Part shown: piece by piece, positions 27,348 to 36,618 of the stretch
Layout: each line of letters opens with the position of its first letter
Position numbering within the stretch: the stretch's first letter is position 1
Source: Calothrix sp. PCC 7103
Lineage (GTDB): Bacteria > Cyanobacteriota > Cyanobacteriia > Cyanobacteriales > Nostocaceae
Length of the DNA: 64,000 nucleotides
Reading direction: 5' to 3'
Assembly (NCBI RefSeq): GCF_000331305.1
Contig: NZ_KB217478.1
Span: 6,621,646-6,685,645, forward strand
Program-made: the position numbers and the translations under genes
The notes under the pieces: generated by a model
What the model saw: the letters and a program-made list of their open reading frames with translations, nothing else
What the model was told of the DNA's origin: nothing
The model's database searches: none

Positions 27348-28466
27348 TTACCTAACTCCTGTTTTAATACCAGTACCGTTTTTAGATGCAGTATCTTCTG
27401 GTATCTCGACGCCAAAAATGCGACCGAATACTTTTTCGACTTTGTAGCCAGAGTCGATAGATTCGAGTGGGTCTTTGCGTAAGCGATGACGTAGACATAG
27501 TGTAATTACGCGACGAATATCATCAATTGTTACTTCGGTGCGTCCTTCAAAGGCAGTAATTGCTTTTGCTGCACGGTTGCTAACGATATCACCCCGTAAA
27601 CCATCTACATCAAGTTCAGCACAAACTTCAGAAATTTTTACCCGCAGGTCATAATCCATATTCACAGAGGGTAATAAATTTTGAGCGTTGATGATGCGTT
27701 GCTGCAATTCTTCTTGCTGTGGTTGGTACTTTTCTAAGAAAGGATTGGGGTTTTGGTCGAATTCTGAACGTTGTTCGACAATTTGGACTCGCAGTGCTGG
27801 TTCTTTAACGGTGCGTATTTCAGCGTGCATTCCAAAACGGTCGAGTAGTTGCGGACGTAGTTCACCTTCTTCTGGGTTGCCGGAACCAACTAGTACGAAG
27901 CGTGCAGGGTGACGAATTGAAATACCTTCACGTTCGACGGTGTTCCAACCGCTTGCTGCTGAGTCAAGGAGTACGTCAACTAAGTGGTCATCTAATAAGT
28001 TGACTTCATCAACATATAATATACCCCTGTTTGCTTTGGCGAGTAATCCTGGTTCAAAGGCTTTTACACCTTCTGAGAGTGCCTTTTCAATATCAATTGT
28101 GCCGCAAACCCGGTCTTCGGTGGCGCCTAAAGGTAAATCGACCATCAGCACTTTACGCTGCACAACCGAAACATTATTTCCTTGCTGTATATGCGCGCGA
28201 ACATCATCACCCATTAATTCGGGGTCACTAGGGTGACTATTAAACGGGTCATTTTCAACAACGGGAATTTCTGGAAGCAAGTCAGCCAACGCGCGGATGG
28301 TTGTTGACTTACCCGTTCCTCTATCTCCCATAATCATTACACCACCAATTTTGGGGTCAATGACGTTCAACAGCAAAGCCAGCTTCATCTCTTCCTGACC
28401 GACAATTGCTGTAAATGGAAAAACTACACGACGAGTGTTTGCTGTAGCTTGAGCAGTTGAACTCAC
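27348..28466 (-). CDS. chlI: Magnesium chelatase subunit I
   Basis: 372 residues, an AAA+ ATPase: Walker A G47-DRGTGKST, Walker [17 protein letters not shown], sensor 1 [23 protein letters not shown], and the C-terminal helical part ([20 protein letters not shown]). ChlI with ChlD and ChlH inserts magnesium into protoporphyrin IX, the first committed chlorophyll step. It is monocistronic here. The sequence is complete and typical of cyanobacteria; no deviation was noticed. Confidence 0.97.
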   Translation of the reverse strand: MSSTAQATANTRRVVFPFTAIVGQEEMKLALLLNVIDPKIGGVMIMGDRGTGKSTTIRALADLLPEIPVVENDPFNSHPSDPELMGDDVRAHIQQGNNVSVVQRKVLMVDLPLGATEDRVCGTIDIEKALSEGVKAFEPGLLAKANRGILYVDEVNLLDDHLVDVLLDSAASGWNTVEREGISIRHPARFVLVGSGNPEEGELRPQLLDRFGMHAEIRTVKEPALRVQIVEQRSEFDQNPNPFLEKYQPQQEELQQRIINAQNLLPSVNMDYDLRVKISEVCAELDVDGLRGDIVSNRAAKAITAFEGRTEVTIDDIRRVITLCLRHRLRKDPLESIDSGYKVEKVFGRIFGVEIPEDTASKNGTGIKTGVR

Positions 28467-28635
28467 GCCTATTACCTTTTACTATATTTCTCTTATTACC
28501 GCTTTATATTGTGCCATAACCAGGGGAGCGGGGAAAGACATAAGCGACCATAAGTTAATTTATTCAACATCAAGGTGCGTATAAACTAGAGAAGTGGTTT
28601 ATAATATAGCTTTAAGAAAGTAGAAAGTTGAAATC

Positions 28636-28860
28636 ATGCACACAACTTATCGTTTAAATGCTAGCGAACTAGACCAAGGCTTTCTTGATGCATTAAAGGC
28701 TACTTTTAAGGGCAAAGAAATTGAGATTGTCGTTTATGAGGTCGATGAAACAGCATACTTGATGGCTTCCGAAGCTAATCGCAAGAGGTTACTCAAGGCA
28801 ATGGAGAATATTAAAAATCGGTCTAATTTTATTGAGGTCGATATAGAGAACCTTGAATGA
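28636..28860 (+). CDS. Antitoxin of the YoeB-type pair
   Basis: 74 residues. The N-terminal part (YRLNASELDQGFLDALKATFKGKEIEIVVYE) is unlike the YefM/Phd DNA-binding fold, while the C-terminal part (ANRKRLLKAMENIKNR) resembles the toxin-wrapping tail of YoeB antitoxins. It overlaps the toxin gene by four bases (ATGA), the usual coupling of toxin-antitoxin operons. It should neutralise the toxin below and probably represses its own promoter. Identification rests mostly on context. Confidence 0.8.
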   Translation: MHTTYRLNASELDQGFLDALKATFKGKEIEIVVYEVDETAYLMASEANRKRLLKAMENIKNRSNFIEVDIENLE

Positions 28861-29123
28861 ATAAAAGAATCATATTTGAACCGGACGCATTTGAAGATTT
28901 TAACGAATGGTCTGGGTTAAACAAAAAAATTTATAAAAAAATTGTTGAATTGATTAAAGATATCAACCGTTCTCCCTTTGCTGGAATAGGTAAGCCAGAA
29001 CCTCTTAAATATGAATTTAGTGGCTTATGGTCGAGACGAATAAATGAGGAACATCGATTAATTTATACCGTTACTGATACGGAGATTATCATTGCTTCAT
29101 GTAAGTATCATTATGAAGATTAA
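28857..29123 (+). CDS. yoeB: YoeB-family mRNA interferase toxin
   Basis: 88 residues, matching YoeB/Txe across its length: FEDFNEWSGLNKKIYKKI, LIKDINRSPFAGIGKPEPLK, GLWSRRINEEHRLIYTV and the C-terminal CKYHYED. In YoeB the equivalents of E46, R65, H83 and Y84 form the RNase site; the corresponding residues (E in KPEPL, R in WSRRI, and the terminal H-Y) are retained. It cleaves translated mRNA at the ribosome. It is the second gene of a two-gene operon with its antitoxin. Confidence 0.94.
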   Translation: MNKRIIFEPDAFEDFNEWSGLNKKIYKKIVELIKDINRSPFAGIGKPEPLKYEFSGLWSRRINEEHRLIYTVTDTEIIIASCKYHYED

Positions 29124-29248
29124 ACGGGTTAACTACAATTTAATACAGCAGTGCTAAATCATTCGTATAATCGCACGTCTCTACGCAATTTTCGGGGATA
29201 TGTAATACAAAAATTTTTTGGCACCATTGTACAAAAGCTTTCTTGAAA

Positions 29249-30163
29249 TTATTTTACCAGTAATACTGATTTAACAGGACGCATAGGACTTTCCCCTTTT
29301 TTATCTATTTTTCCGTTGTAAGTTGTGCCATTATAGTAAAGCGAAGACGAACTGCCACCATCTAAATTCATTGCTGAGTTGGCGCCTAAACTTTTCATTA
29401 AATCAGCTAATCTAGGTAAAGATATACCTGATGGTAATTCTGGTTTTTGCGCTACCATTACTAAAATAATACTTCTATCCTCAGTAATTCCTACAGCACT
29501 GCGAGCATTAAGTTGAGTGCTACCAATTGCATCTCGGTTATTCGTGTTATCTACAAAACCTTCTTGAACCAAAGTAAGTTCGGGTAATAATTTAGAGCCG
29601 GCGCCAATTGCATCGACAATTTGACAATTAGGCGCCGTTTTTTCTGTATGTAGTGCAATTTCGTATGTTATTTTAGAATTACATGATATTTTTCTAAATT
29701 CGCTGCGGTTTAAAATTTTAGGTAAATAAGATTGTAGATTAGGATTATTTACAAGTCTCTCATTTAAATTTGCGTCAGCGACCTTGTTTCCTTGTATAGT
29801 AATGTGAGACGTTGTTTTTTGATTAACTGGGTCAAAATATCCAGCATTGATAGCTGCAATAGCTTTGTACTTCTGGGCAAATTCTTTAACTGTAATTAAT
29901 TTATCTGATACTGCGGGGGTTATCAAGTACTTGCTGTTTGCTGGAATTTTAACAATATGAGCTACACCCGAAGCTAAAACACGCGATTCATACTCAATTT
30001 TTTTAGATGATGTTACTGCATCTTTTTGCGTAATTATAGTCGAAGTTACAGGCACACTAAAAGAACGCCAGGTAAATAGAAGCGTTCCTATAGTGACTAC
30101 TAATAAACTATACAACCAGGTTTTTTTCACTTTAGCTAGTAAAATGTTGTGGTAAAACGACAA
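29249..30163 (-). CDS. NAGPA-domain (phosphodiester glycosidase family) protein
   Basis: 304 residues from a TTG at 30163; a GTG at 30130 gives a more typical signal-anchor start (VKKTWLYSLLVVTIGTLLF) and may be the true one. After the membrane anchor comes a PF09992 domain with AAINAGYFDP, ARSAVGITEDRSIILVMV and the conserved AMNLDGGSSSSLYYNG. Members include the mammalian GlcNAc-1-phosphodiester glycosidase and bacterial proteins linked to exopolysaccharide. It probably acts outside the cytoplasmic membrane on a glycosyl phosphodiester; the substrate is unknown. It stands alone on this strand. Confidence 0.82.
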   Translation of the reverse strand: MSFYHNILLAKVKKTWLYSLLVVTIGTLLFTWRSFSVPVTSTIITQKDAVTSSKKIEYESRVLASGVAHIVKIPANSKYLITPAVSDKLITVKEFAQKYKAIAAINAGYFDPVNQKTTSHITIQGNKVADANLNERLVNNPNLQSYLPKILNRSEFRKISCNSKITYEIALHTEKTAPNCQIVDAIGAGSKLLPELTLVQEGFVDNTNNRDAIGSTQLNARSAVGITEDRSIILVMVAQKPELPSGISLPRLADLMKSLGANSAMNLDGGSSSSLYYNGTTYNGKIDKKGESPMRPVKSVLLVK

Positions 30164-30251
30164 ATTCGTAAAAAGAGTAGCGCATGGATTGCAGCCAACC
30201 CACCCTGAGCAACAACTCCTTAAAATTAATTACACAAACCAGTCGCATAAT

Positions 30252-30325
30252 GTTGGGTTCCGTTCCTCCAACGGCACTCGCTTCAACCAGGGGAACCCCG
30301 GCAACGCGGTGCCTCCCCAACCTAC
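30252..30325. repeat. Expanded GTTGGGTT...AACCTAC repeat
   Basis: GTTGGGTTCCGTTCCTCCAA opens and CCCCAACCTAC closes the element, with an internal insertion. Member of the family seen at 26730 and 44791. Confidence 0.6.
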
Positions 30326-30335
30326 AAAGCATTTT

Positions 30336-30359
30336 AGCCCGCGAAGGCGGGCTTTGTTT
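30336..30359 (+). terminator. GC-rich hairpin with T-rich tail
   Basis: AGCCCGC-GAAG-GCGGGCT followed by TTGTTTG. It is oriented for plus-strand transcription, although no plus-strand gene ends here; it may act on read-through or on a short RNA. Confidence 0.5.
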
Positions 30360-30389
30360 GTGTCGCGACACTCTTGAGGGTGTTGTAAG

Positions 30390-31061
30390 TTATCGGTTTA
30401 CATGGGGTTTTTCAGGCATCACAACGCTAGAGTGATTTGCTTTACCGTTTTTGCTATGACCGTTGGTGTGTCCGTTTCCATTACCGTTATTATTTTTGCG
30501 GGGTTGGATAATGCCATATCCACCGTGGTTGCGCTCGTAAATAACGTTAATTTCGTCAGTTTCCACGTTATGGAACATATAAAAATCGTGACCCACCATT
30601 TGCAGTTGCTCTAAAGCTTCTGTCATTGTCATTGGTGGCATGGCAAAATATTTAGTTCGGACAACCTCTTTGGGTAGTTCAGGAGTACGATTACCTATTA
30701 AGTCATCAACAACTGTTGCTGTTTCAACGGCGGTTTCTTCAATTGGATTGGGAGCTTTCTTATTTTGAATGCGTTCTTTATATTTTCTTAATTGACGCGC
30801 GATTTTATCCGCTACTAAATCAATACTTGCGTATAGGTTTTCGCTGCTTTCCTCGGCACGGATGACGTTTTTATTTGCATAAATCGTCACTTCCGCAGCT
30901 TGTCTGGTATTAATTCGGGGATTTTTAGCAACGCTTAAATGGACATCCACTTCGTTGGTGATATTTTGAAAGTGACTTACTGCCTTTTCAATCTTTTGAT
31001 GCACATATTCACGGATAGCATCGGTGATTTCTATATTTTTGCCGTGGATGACAAGCTTCAT
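30390..31061 (-). CDS. lrtA: Ribosome hibernation factor, long form (LrtA/HPF)
   Basis: 223 residues. The N-terminal HPF/YfiA domain spans about 1-105 ([31 protein letters not shown]) and the C-terminal dimerisation domain about 150-200 ([38 protein letters not shown]). An Asn/Gly/His-rich tail ends the protein. The long form pairs 70S ribosomes into inactive 100S dimers; in cyanobacteria lrtA is the light-repressed transcript that accumulates in the dark. The start has GGGAGAG upstream. The long 5' region is consistent with the known post-transcriptional control. Confidence 0.95.
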   Translation of the reverse strand: MKLVIHGKNIEITDAIREYVHQKIEKAVSHFQNITNEVDVHLSVAKNPRINTRQAAEVTIYANKNVIRAEESSENLYASIDLVADKIARQLRKYKERIQNKKAPNPIEETAVETATVVDDLIGNRTPELPKEVVRTKYFAMPPMTMTEALEQLQMVGHDFYMFHNVETDEINVIYERNHGGYGIIQPRKNNNGNGNGHTNGHSKNGKANHSSVVMPEKPHVNR

Positions 31062-31653
31062 GTGTAAACTCTCCCGCTCAAACTTTTTCTTGAGTTGAAT
31101 TACGCTTTAGAATGCGGTAAGGTCTATCTGCCGCCAAAATTAAGGTACAAATCAAAATTACAATTCCCCTATTGCCTAATTGCTGCCACATGAATTTCAT
31201 TTTTAAGCTCGCGTTCCCAAATCGTCAAAATATATATGTCCTAGACACTCAGATGTACAGTACATCTCCTAAGACTCTGCTCCTCCTGAAGTAACTCGCT
31301 TTTGAAATAATAAAATAATCGGGCTTTTGGTCGCGAAAGTTCAACATGGCTTTTGCATTTTTAAATTAGGCGCCGGAGAAGAGTGCATTTGTTCTTTCTT
31401 CTTGGCGTGACGTATGTGGCAGAGAATTCCCTCCAGCACCATTACCATTGAGGTTATATATTCAAATTAGCACTTTGTAATTAATAAAACCGCTTATCTT
31501 GACTTTCCTTTACAATCTTTTGCACAGCTTGACATTTGTTTCGTTCCTTAACAGGGAAAAGGGGAAAATAGCCTTACGATTGTTAATTCTTTCTGTTTTT
31601 CCACGCCTGTATCTCGCAATACTCCCTTTTTTGTTTGATAGTTGAATTTCACC
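31062..31653. other. Divergent gap between lrtA and lipB
   Basis: 592 bp. It should contain the lrtA leader and both promoters. No repeat-family member or RNA gene was recognised; one GGCGCC is present near 31369. Confidence 0.45.
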
Positions 31654-32364
31654 ATGATTTTTAACAATATTTCTACTCCTTATTCTTGTTCGTTATATAA
31701 CCAAGGTTTGATGCCATATTTAGAAGCACTCGCATGGCAACGTGTGTTGTTGCAAGAACGCATCAATAACCCAAATTTAGAAGATGTGTTAATATTGGCC
31801 GAGCATCCGCCTGTTTATACTTTAGGACAAGGCGCCAATCCTGAATTTCTCAAGTTTGACCCGTCGGACAGCGAATACGAAGTACATCGTATCGAACGTG
31901 GGGGTGAAGTGACGTATCATTGCCCAGGTCAAATAGTCGGGTATCCAATTTTAAACTTACATCGCTATCAACCTGATTTACACTGGTATCTACGCCAATT
32001 AGAGGAAGTGTTAATTATAGTACTTCAAGAATATGGACTTGTAGGCGCCCGTATTCCTGGGTTAACAGGAGTATGGGTAGAAGGTCGCAAAGTTGCCGCT
32101 ATTGGCATAAAAGTCAAACGGTGGATAACCATGCACGGATTTTCACTCAACGTTAACCCCGACATGACGGGATTTACCAACATAGTCCCATGCGGCATAG
32201 TTGACAAACCCGTAGCTTCTTTAGCAGAATGGATACCGAATATAAACTGCGATGAAGTCCGTTTTAAGGTCGCGCGCTGCTTTGGTGAAGTTTTTGGAGT
32301 TAACATACAACCCCAAGAAACCTATTTCTTCTCCACCGAACATAACAATCCTCAGCCTCAATAA
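31654..32364 (+). CDS. lipB: Octanoyltransferase
   Basis: 236 residues from the ATG at 31654; an upstream TTG at 31642 would add four. Family motifs are complete: [33 protein letters not shown], the lysine in [16 protein letters not shown], and the acyl-cysteine in [15 protein letters not shown]. LipB moves octanoyl from acyl carrier protein to lipoyl domains of 2-oxo-acid dehydrogenases and the glycine cleavage H protein. It is monocistronic and divergent from lrtA. Confidence 0.95.
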   Translation: MIFNNISTPYSCSLYNQGLMPYLEALAWQRVLLQERINNPNLEDVLILAEHPPVYTLGQGANPEFLKFDPSDSEYEVHRIERGGEVTYHCPGQIVGYPILNLHRYQPDLHWYLRQLEEVLIIVLQEYGLVGARIPGLTGVWVEGRKVAAIGIKVKRWITMHGFSLNVNPDMTGFTNIVPCGIVDKPVASLAEWIPNINCDEVRFKVARCFGEVFGVNIQPQETYFFSTEHNNPQPQ

Positions 32365-32604
32365 AAGAAACCAGGTTTCTCACTGAACAGAAATACTCAG
32401 TATATTTTATTAACATTATCTTTTATTAAACTTTTAATGTAAGTAGTTCTACAACTGTTAGTCGCGGGACTTGTCCGTTTTATTTGTTGATTTCAATCGC
32501 GCGGTTAAGTAATTTCTCTGATAGGATAATTGTCCGGTTATTGGCATATAATTTTAGTATTAATGTAATAGATACTACGTTAGAATATTTGTTTTTTATA
32601 TGCC

Positions 32605-32847
32605 GTGAATAATTATCATCCGCACAAGTCAGGTCAATCACATGATAACTTCTTAGCACAAGAAGCAAATGCTCATGCTGCTCCACTTACACCTCTTAAA
32701 GAACGTGACTGGAAGGAGCTTATGTTACTATTTGATAGGCATGATAGTGATGATATTGAAGCGGATGTTATTAGTAAGTTGAATATGCTTTGCCCTGAAC
32801 CTTCTTGGGATGAAGACCCATACGAATTTTTAAGCGAATATTTATAA
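32605..32847 (+). CDS. Small hypothetical protein
   Basis: 80 residues from a GTG; there is no strong ribosome-binding site. The protein is polar and acidic toward the end ([17 protein letters not shown]), with a His-rich start. The final six bases overlap the end of bgtA on the other strand. No family is recognised. Amino-acid composition looks protein-like rather than random, but the gene could be spurious. Confidence 0.45.
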   Translation: MNNYHPHKSGQSHDNFLAQEANAHAAPLTPLKERDWKELMLLFDRHDSDDIEADVISKLNMLCPEPSWDEDPYEFLSEYL

Positions 32848-33591
32848 TTTATTCAACCTGCTCATAAAATTACGTAATCTCTCGTGTTTGGGGTTTTGAA
32901 TTACTTGCTGTGGTGTTCCTTGTTCTAGAATTATTCCGGAGTCCATGAAAAATACACGACTTGCAACTTCACGCGCGAATTGCATTTCGTGAGTGACGAC
33001 TACCATTGTCATTCCTTCGGTTGCTAGTTGTTGCATTACTTGTAGTACTTCTCCTACTAGTTCTGGGTCTAGTGCGCTTGTTGGTTCGTCGAATAGGATT
33101 ATTTGCGGGTTCATGCACAAGCTGCGTGCGATGGCTACACGCTGTTTTTGCCCTCCTGATAGTTGTTCGGGGTATGATTCGGCTTTCTCGAATAACCCTA
33201 CTTTATCTAAATATTGTTTTGCTAGTTGTTTACTTTCTGAGGGTGTTTTGCCTAGTACTTGCTGTTGTGCAAGTGTTAAGTTTTGTAAAACTGTTAGATG
33301 GGGAAATAAGTTAAATTGCTGGAATACCATTCCTACTTGAGTGCGTAGTTGGCGTAGTATGTTTCGATGGAGTTTGGGGTGAGATAAGTCTATTCCGTTT
33401 ACGGTTAGGTTGCCTGTGTTAATGGTTTCTAGGCGGTTGAAGCAACGTAGTAGGGTGCTTTTGCCACATCCTGATGTACCTATTATTGCTATGACTTCGC
33501 CTCTGTGTATATTACCACTAATGCCTTTGAGGACTTTGAGGGCGCCGAAGTTTTTTTCTACGTTTTCAAATGTTATTACTGTGTTGCTCAT
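32842..33591 (-). CDS. bgtA: Polar/basic amino-acid ABC transporter ATPase (BgtA/GlnQ type)
   Basis: 249 residues: Walker [11 protein letters not shown]-loop [13 protein letters not shown], signature [15 protein letters not shown], Walker [15 protein letters not shown] and switch [10 protein letters not shown]. This is the polar amino-acid importer ATPase subfamily. Next to it, in divergent orientation, is a fused binding-protein/permease, so the two should form one importer. In cyanobacteria the equivalent Bgt system takes up basic amino acids and glutamine. The symbol is assigned by subfamily and context, not by alignment. Confidence 0.88.
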   Translation of the reverse strand: MSNTVITFENVEKNFGALKVLKGISGNIHRGEVIAIIGTSGCGKSTLLRCFNRLETINTGNLTVNGIDLSHPKLHRNILRQLRTQVGMVFQQFNLFPHLTVLQNLTLAQQQVLGKTPSESKQLAKQYLDKVGLFEKAESYPEQLSGGQKQRVAIARSLCMNPQIILFDEPTSALDPELVGEVLQVMQQLATEGMTMVVVTHEMQFAREVASRVFFMDSGIILEQGTPQQVIQNPKHERLRNFMSRLNKL

Positions 33592-33626
33592 AATTAGGTT
33601 TTATATACATTGTATTAATTCTTCTT

Positions 33627-33651
33627 GTGGGATGGGCATCCTTGCCCGTCC
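33627..33651. repeat. GATGGGCATCCTTGCCCGTCC repeat
   Basis: GTGGGATGGGCATCCTTGCC opens the element. It causes a spurious upstream extension of the bgtB frame. Other copies are at 54010-54064 and a degenerate one is at 51510. Confidence 0.75.
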
Positions 33652-33696
33652 TGTCTATTAATATTAACGAACCGCAAAGAACGCAAAGGTAAGAGA

Positions 33697-35181
33697 ATGA
33701 GGAGAGGAATTTTTAGTTGGGTATTGGCAGGGTTGTGTTGTTTTTTACTGATTATAAATGGGTGTGGGTCGAATGATGGGGGTGGCGCCAAGAGTTTACG
33801 GGTTGGTACAGAACCTGCTTATCCTCCTATGGAGTTTCAAGGACAAAAGGGTGAGTTACAGGGTTTTTCAATTGATTTAATGAATGCTATTGGTAGTGCT
33901 GCTGGTTTTAAGGTTGAGTTTCAATCTACTCCTTTTGATGGATTGATTTCTGCTTTACAGGCTAGGACAATCGATGCTGCTATTAGTTCGATGACTATTA
34001 CTAAGCAACGCGCACAAGCTGTTTCTTTTTCTCGTCCTTATTTTAAATCGGGTTTGGCGATTGCAATTAAAAATAATAATCAAGATATTACTGGTTTTGA
34101 TAAATTACAAAATAAACGAGTTGCGGTTCAAATTGGTACTACAGGCGCCGCAAAAGCTAAAGAAGCTCCTGGTGCCGAACTTCGCACTTTTGATTCTACA
34201 CCTTTAGCGTTACAAGAGTTGGCGAATGGTAATGTTGATGCGATGGTCGGTGATGCACCTGTTATTGCTTATGCTATTAATTCAGGGAATTTACCAGGTA
34301 TTAAGATTATAGACCAGTTATTAACAGAAGAGTATTTTGGTATTCCCACACCTTTAAAATCACCAAATTTAGAATTGATTAATAAAGGATTAGGGGAAAT
34401 ATTGGAGAATGGGGCTTATAATAAGATTTATCAAAAATGGTTTAAAACCGCACCACCAAATTTACCAGAAAAATTAGCCTTTGCTACCCAAACTGATAGT
34501 AGTCCCAACTCTATTAATATTCTATTGCAAGCATTTCCTTTACTTTTACAAGGCGCCTTAATCACGCTGCAACTAACTCTATTTTCAGTATTCCTAGGAT
34601 TAATTGCTGGTTCTTTAATTGGTATTGCTCGAATTTCACATATTACACCATTACGTTGGTCTACCAGAGCATATATTGATTTCTTTCGTGGTACACCTTT
34701 ATTAGTCCAGCTTTTGCTAATTTACTATGGTATTCCTGCCGTAGTGCAAAATTTAGGTTTAGATTTTAGTTTTAACCGCTTTGCTGCTGCTGTCGTTGCG
34801 TTAAGTCTAAATAGTGCTGCTTATATTGCTGAAATTGTACGTGCGGGTATTCAATCTATCGAAACAGGACAATCTGAAGCCGCAGAATCACTAGGATTAG
34901 ACGCAGTACAAACAATGCGCTATGTCATATTTCCTCAAGCGTTTCGCCGGATGTTACCACCTTTAGGTAACGAATTTATCAGTATGCTTAAAGATACCAG
35001 CTTAGTCGCATTTATCAGCCTCGACGAATTAGTTCGCAGAGGACAATTAATAGTAGCGCAAAACTACCGTCCATTTGAAATTTATGCAGGCGTCGCAATA
35101 ATCTATCTATGTCTTACTTTACTATCCTCCCAAGCATTTAGCCGTCTCGAAACCTGGATGAATCCTGTTAAACGTAAATAA
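33697..35181 (+). CDS. bgtB: Fused periplasmic binding protein and permease of an amino-acid ABC importer (BgtB type)
   Basis: 494 residues from ATG at 33697; the open frame upstream runs through a repeat and is not coding. Residues 1-23 are a lipoprotein-type signal (FLLIINGC, C23). Residues about 31-260 form a family 3 solute-binding domain (LRVGTEPAYPPMEFQ, AAISSMTITKQRA, GTTGAAKA). About 275-490 is a HisM-like permease with ALITLQLTLFSVFLG, FFRGTPLLVQLLLIYYG and the EAA loop EAAESLGLDAVQTMRYVIFPQAF. Fusion of the two is known for cyanobacterial BgtB. The ATPase gene is divergent, 105 bp away. Confidence 0.92.
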   Translation: MRRGIFSWVLAGLCCFLLIINGCGSNDGGGAKSLRVGTEPAYPPMEFQGQKGELQGFSIDLMNAIGSAAGFKVEFQSTPFDGLISALQARTIDAAISSMTITKQRAQAVSFSRPYFKSGLAIAIKNNNQDITGFDKLQNKRVAVQIGTTGAAKAKEAPGAELRTFDSTPLALQELANGNVDAMVGDAPVIAYAINSGNLPGIKIIDQLLTEEYFGIPTPLKSPNLELINKGLGEILENGAYNKIYQKWFKTAPPNLPEKLAFATQTDSSPNSINILLQAFPLLLQGALITLQLTLFSVFLGLIAGSLIGIARISHITPLRWSTRAYIDFFRGTPLLVQLLLIYYGIPAVVQNLGLDFSFNRFAAAVVALSLNSAAYIAEIVRAGIQSIETGQSEAAESLGLDAVQTMRYVIFPQAFRRMLPPLGNEFISMLKDTSLVAFISLDELVRRGQLIVAQNYRPFEIYAGVAIIYLCLTLLSSQAFSRLETWMNPVKRK

Positions 35182-35208
35182 GTGTATGCTCGTTGTAAGC
35201 ACTCGTTG

Positions 35209-35226
35209 TAAGCACTTTAGTGCTTA
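35209..35226. terminator. Perfect 18-bp palindrome after bgtB
   Basis: TAAGCACTTTAGTGCTTA; same core as the gloB/GT8 inverted repeat. It probably ends bgtB transcription. Confidence 0.55.
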
Positions 35227-35248
35227 AAATATTATAGTATATATATTT

Positions 35249-35274
35249 ACCACAGAGACACAGAGGGCACAGAG
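35249..35274. repeat. ACCACAGAGACACAGAG-type repeat
   Basis: ACCACAGAGACACAGAGGGC followed by ACAGAG; same family as 22495. Confidence 0.75.
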
Positions 35275-35343
35275 AAGGGAGTTTATTAAGTTTACTTCAA
35301 GGCACAAATCATAAATATACATGAGGTTAAATGCTGGCGCCAC

Positions 35344-35398
35344 CTATTATTAAGTTAAACCTATAATTTCATCAAAATGTGAACCAATGGTTCACAAA
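35344..35398. repeat. Left direct repeat flanking a PIN toxin-antitoxin cassette
   Basis: About 55 bp from CTATTATTAAGTTAA to the palindrome GTGAACCAATGGTTCAC (35379-35395). It aligns with 36392-36444 in the same orientation, with a few differences. Confidence 0.8.
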
Positions 35399-35401
35399 CA
35401 G

Positions 35402-35863
35402 TTATGTCCAATTTTCCAACACTAAACCAGGAATCTGAGAAAAATCTTTAAAATTGCGAGTTACCATTATTGCATTAACAGAGAGTGCAATTGCTCCTAT
35501 CCGTAAATCTTTATGTAACCGTTTTTTATTAAGTTGCGGATTTTCTCTCAGTAATCGTTTATAACAACTATATGCCGCATCATCAAAATTAAGTATTGTA
35601 ACTCCCTTAAAAAATTCCTGAGTCGCCCACAATTTTGTATAAAGTTTTACTATGTTATCAGATTCAGAACGATTATTAATTTTAACGACCCAACCGTTGA
35701 ATACTTCCTGAACTGTAATAATAGCTATAGCAACATCACTTGCAACAGCATCAATTCTGGAGGCAACAGCTTGGTTGCCTTCCAGTAATAGGGAAATATG
35801 GTCTGTATCAATTATGTAGAGGCTCATTTGTTTTTGTATCAAAATCCCCGATTCTTTAATCAT
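35402..35863 (-). CDS. VapC-type PIN-domain toxin
   Basis: 153 residues from the ATG at 35863, which overlaps the antitoxin end; ATG at 35827 (MSLYIIDTDH) is the alternative and gives a more typical PIN start. PIN acidic residues: D in YIIDTDHISLL, E in ITVQEVFNGW, D in HKDLRIGAIALS, and N/D in VTRNFKDFSQI. It is probably a magnesium-dependent RNase, toxic when free. Together with the overlapping upstream antitoxin it lies between two 55-bp direct repeats. Confidence 0.88.
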   Translation of the reverse strand: MIKESGILIQKQMSLYIIDTDHISLLLEGNQAVASRIDAVASDVAIAIITVQEVFNGWVVKINNRSESDNIVKLYTKLWATQEFFKGVTILNFDDAAYSCYKRLLRENPQLNKKRLHKDLRIGAIALSVNAIMVTRNFKDFSQIPGLVLENWT

Positions 35864-36188
35864 CTATATTACGTTCAGCACGGAGACTTTCAGCAATTTC
35901 AGCAAAATCTGGGTCATCACGAAATATACCAGCAAACTTCTTCCAATGATTTCTTGCCTTATTCTGAGGCAATTCAATTTCTATCGGAATAACTTTTATA
36001 TTTTCGAGGCGAGTCGAAATTATTTTTTTTAACTCTTCTAAAGCTTGCTCCTCGCTCTTAGCTTCAACTTTTAGACTAGGTAACTCTAATACAGAAGCCG
36101 TTACATCTTGATTATTCCGTTCAAGCAAAATATGCAGTTTAAGATTCTCTGACTGAGCTATAGTGACTGTTGAGATATTTGTAACCAT
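35856..36188 (-). CDS. Antitoxin partner of the PIN toxin
   Basis: 110 residues. The N-terminal half is beta-strand-like (LKLHILLERNNQDVTASVLELPSLKVEA), followed by a helix (SEEQALEELKKIISTRLEN) and a hydrophilic tail (HWKKFAGIFRDDPDFAEIAESLRAER) that fits toxin binding. The HicB-like N-terminus plus a tail recalls antitoxins that I have seen paired with VapC in cyanobacteria; the family name is not certain. Its stop overlaps the possible toxin start by eight bases. Confidence 0.75.
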   Translation of the reverse strand: MVTNISTVTIAQSENLKLHILLERNNQDVTASVLELPSLKVEAKSEEQALEELKKIISTRLENIKVIPIEIELPQNKARNHWKKFAGIFRDDPDFAEIAESLRAERNIDD

Positions 36189-36618
36189 AATTTTTTATTC
36201 AAAAATACTTATTTATATTATAATACGCTATAACAATCTTGCTGTAGAAATTAATATTCTCACGATTGGTTTAAGTATTTCGGACAAGAAGTAATTATGT
36301 AAACATCAGCTAAAATAATATATATATAAGGACATATTTTTGGAAATAATGCTTATTCATAAGCATTTGTGTTATTTAGTTTTGGTACTGTCTATTATAA
36401 GTTAAGCCTATAAGTGGATAAAATGTGAACCATTGGTTCACAAAGTAGTATTTTGCCAGATGTCAACAGTCGATTAAAAAATGAATGTAATAATTGTTAC
36501 GCATTTCGGACAAGCTTGATTCCCAAAGTCGCTTTTGATTAAGATTCGTGATTATAAAACTTTGGAAAGTTTATCAATAAGTGTGTAATATAAAGATGTT
36601 TTCTAATTTCAAGCGGAT
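36189..36618. other. Gap between the antitoxin and nuiA
   Basis: Holds the right direct repeat (36392-36444). Otherwise AT-rich; it should hold promoters for both divergent genes. Confidence 0.5.
36392..36444. repeat. Right direct repeat flanking the PIN cassette
   Basis: From CTATTATAAGTTAAGCC to the palindrome GTGAACCATTGGTTCAC (36425-36441), which is the reverse complement of the palindrome in the left copy. Confidence 0.8.

Noticed and set aside
33625-33696. N-terminal extension of the BgtB frame (MWDGHPCPSC...)
   Set aside because: It is translation of a dispersed GATGGGC repeat; the ATG at 33697 gives a proper lipoprotein signal.
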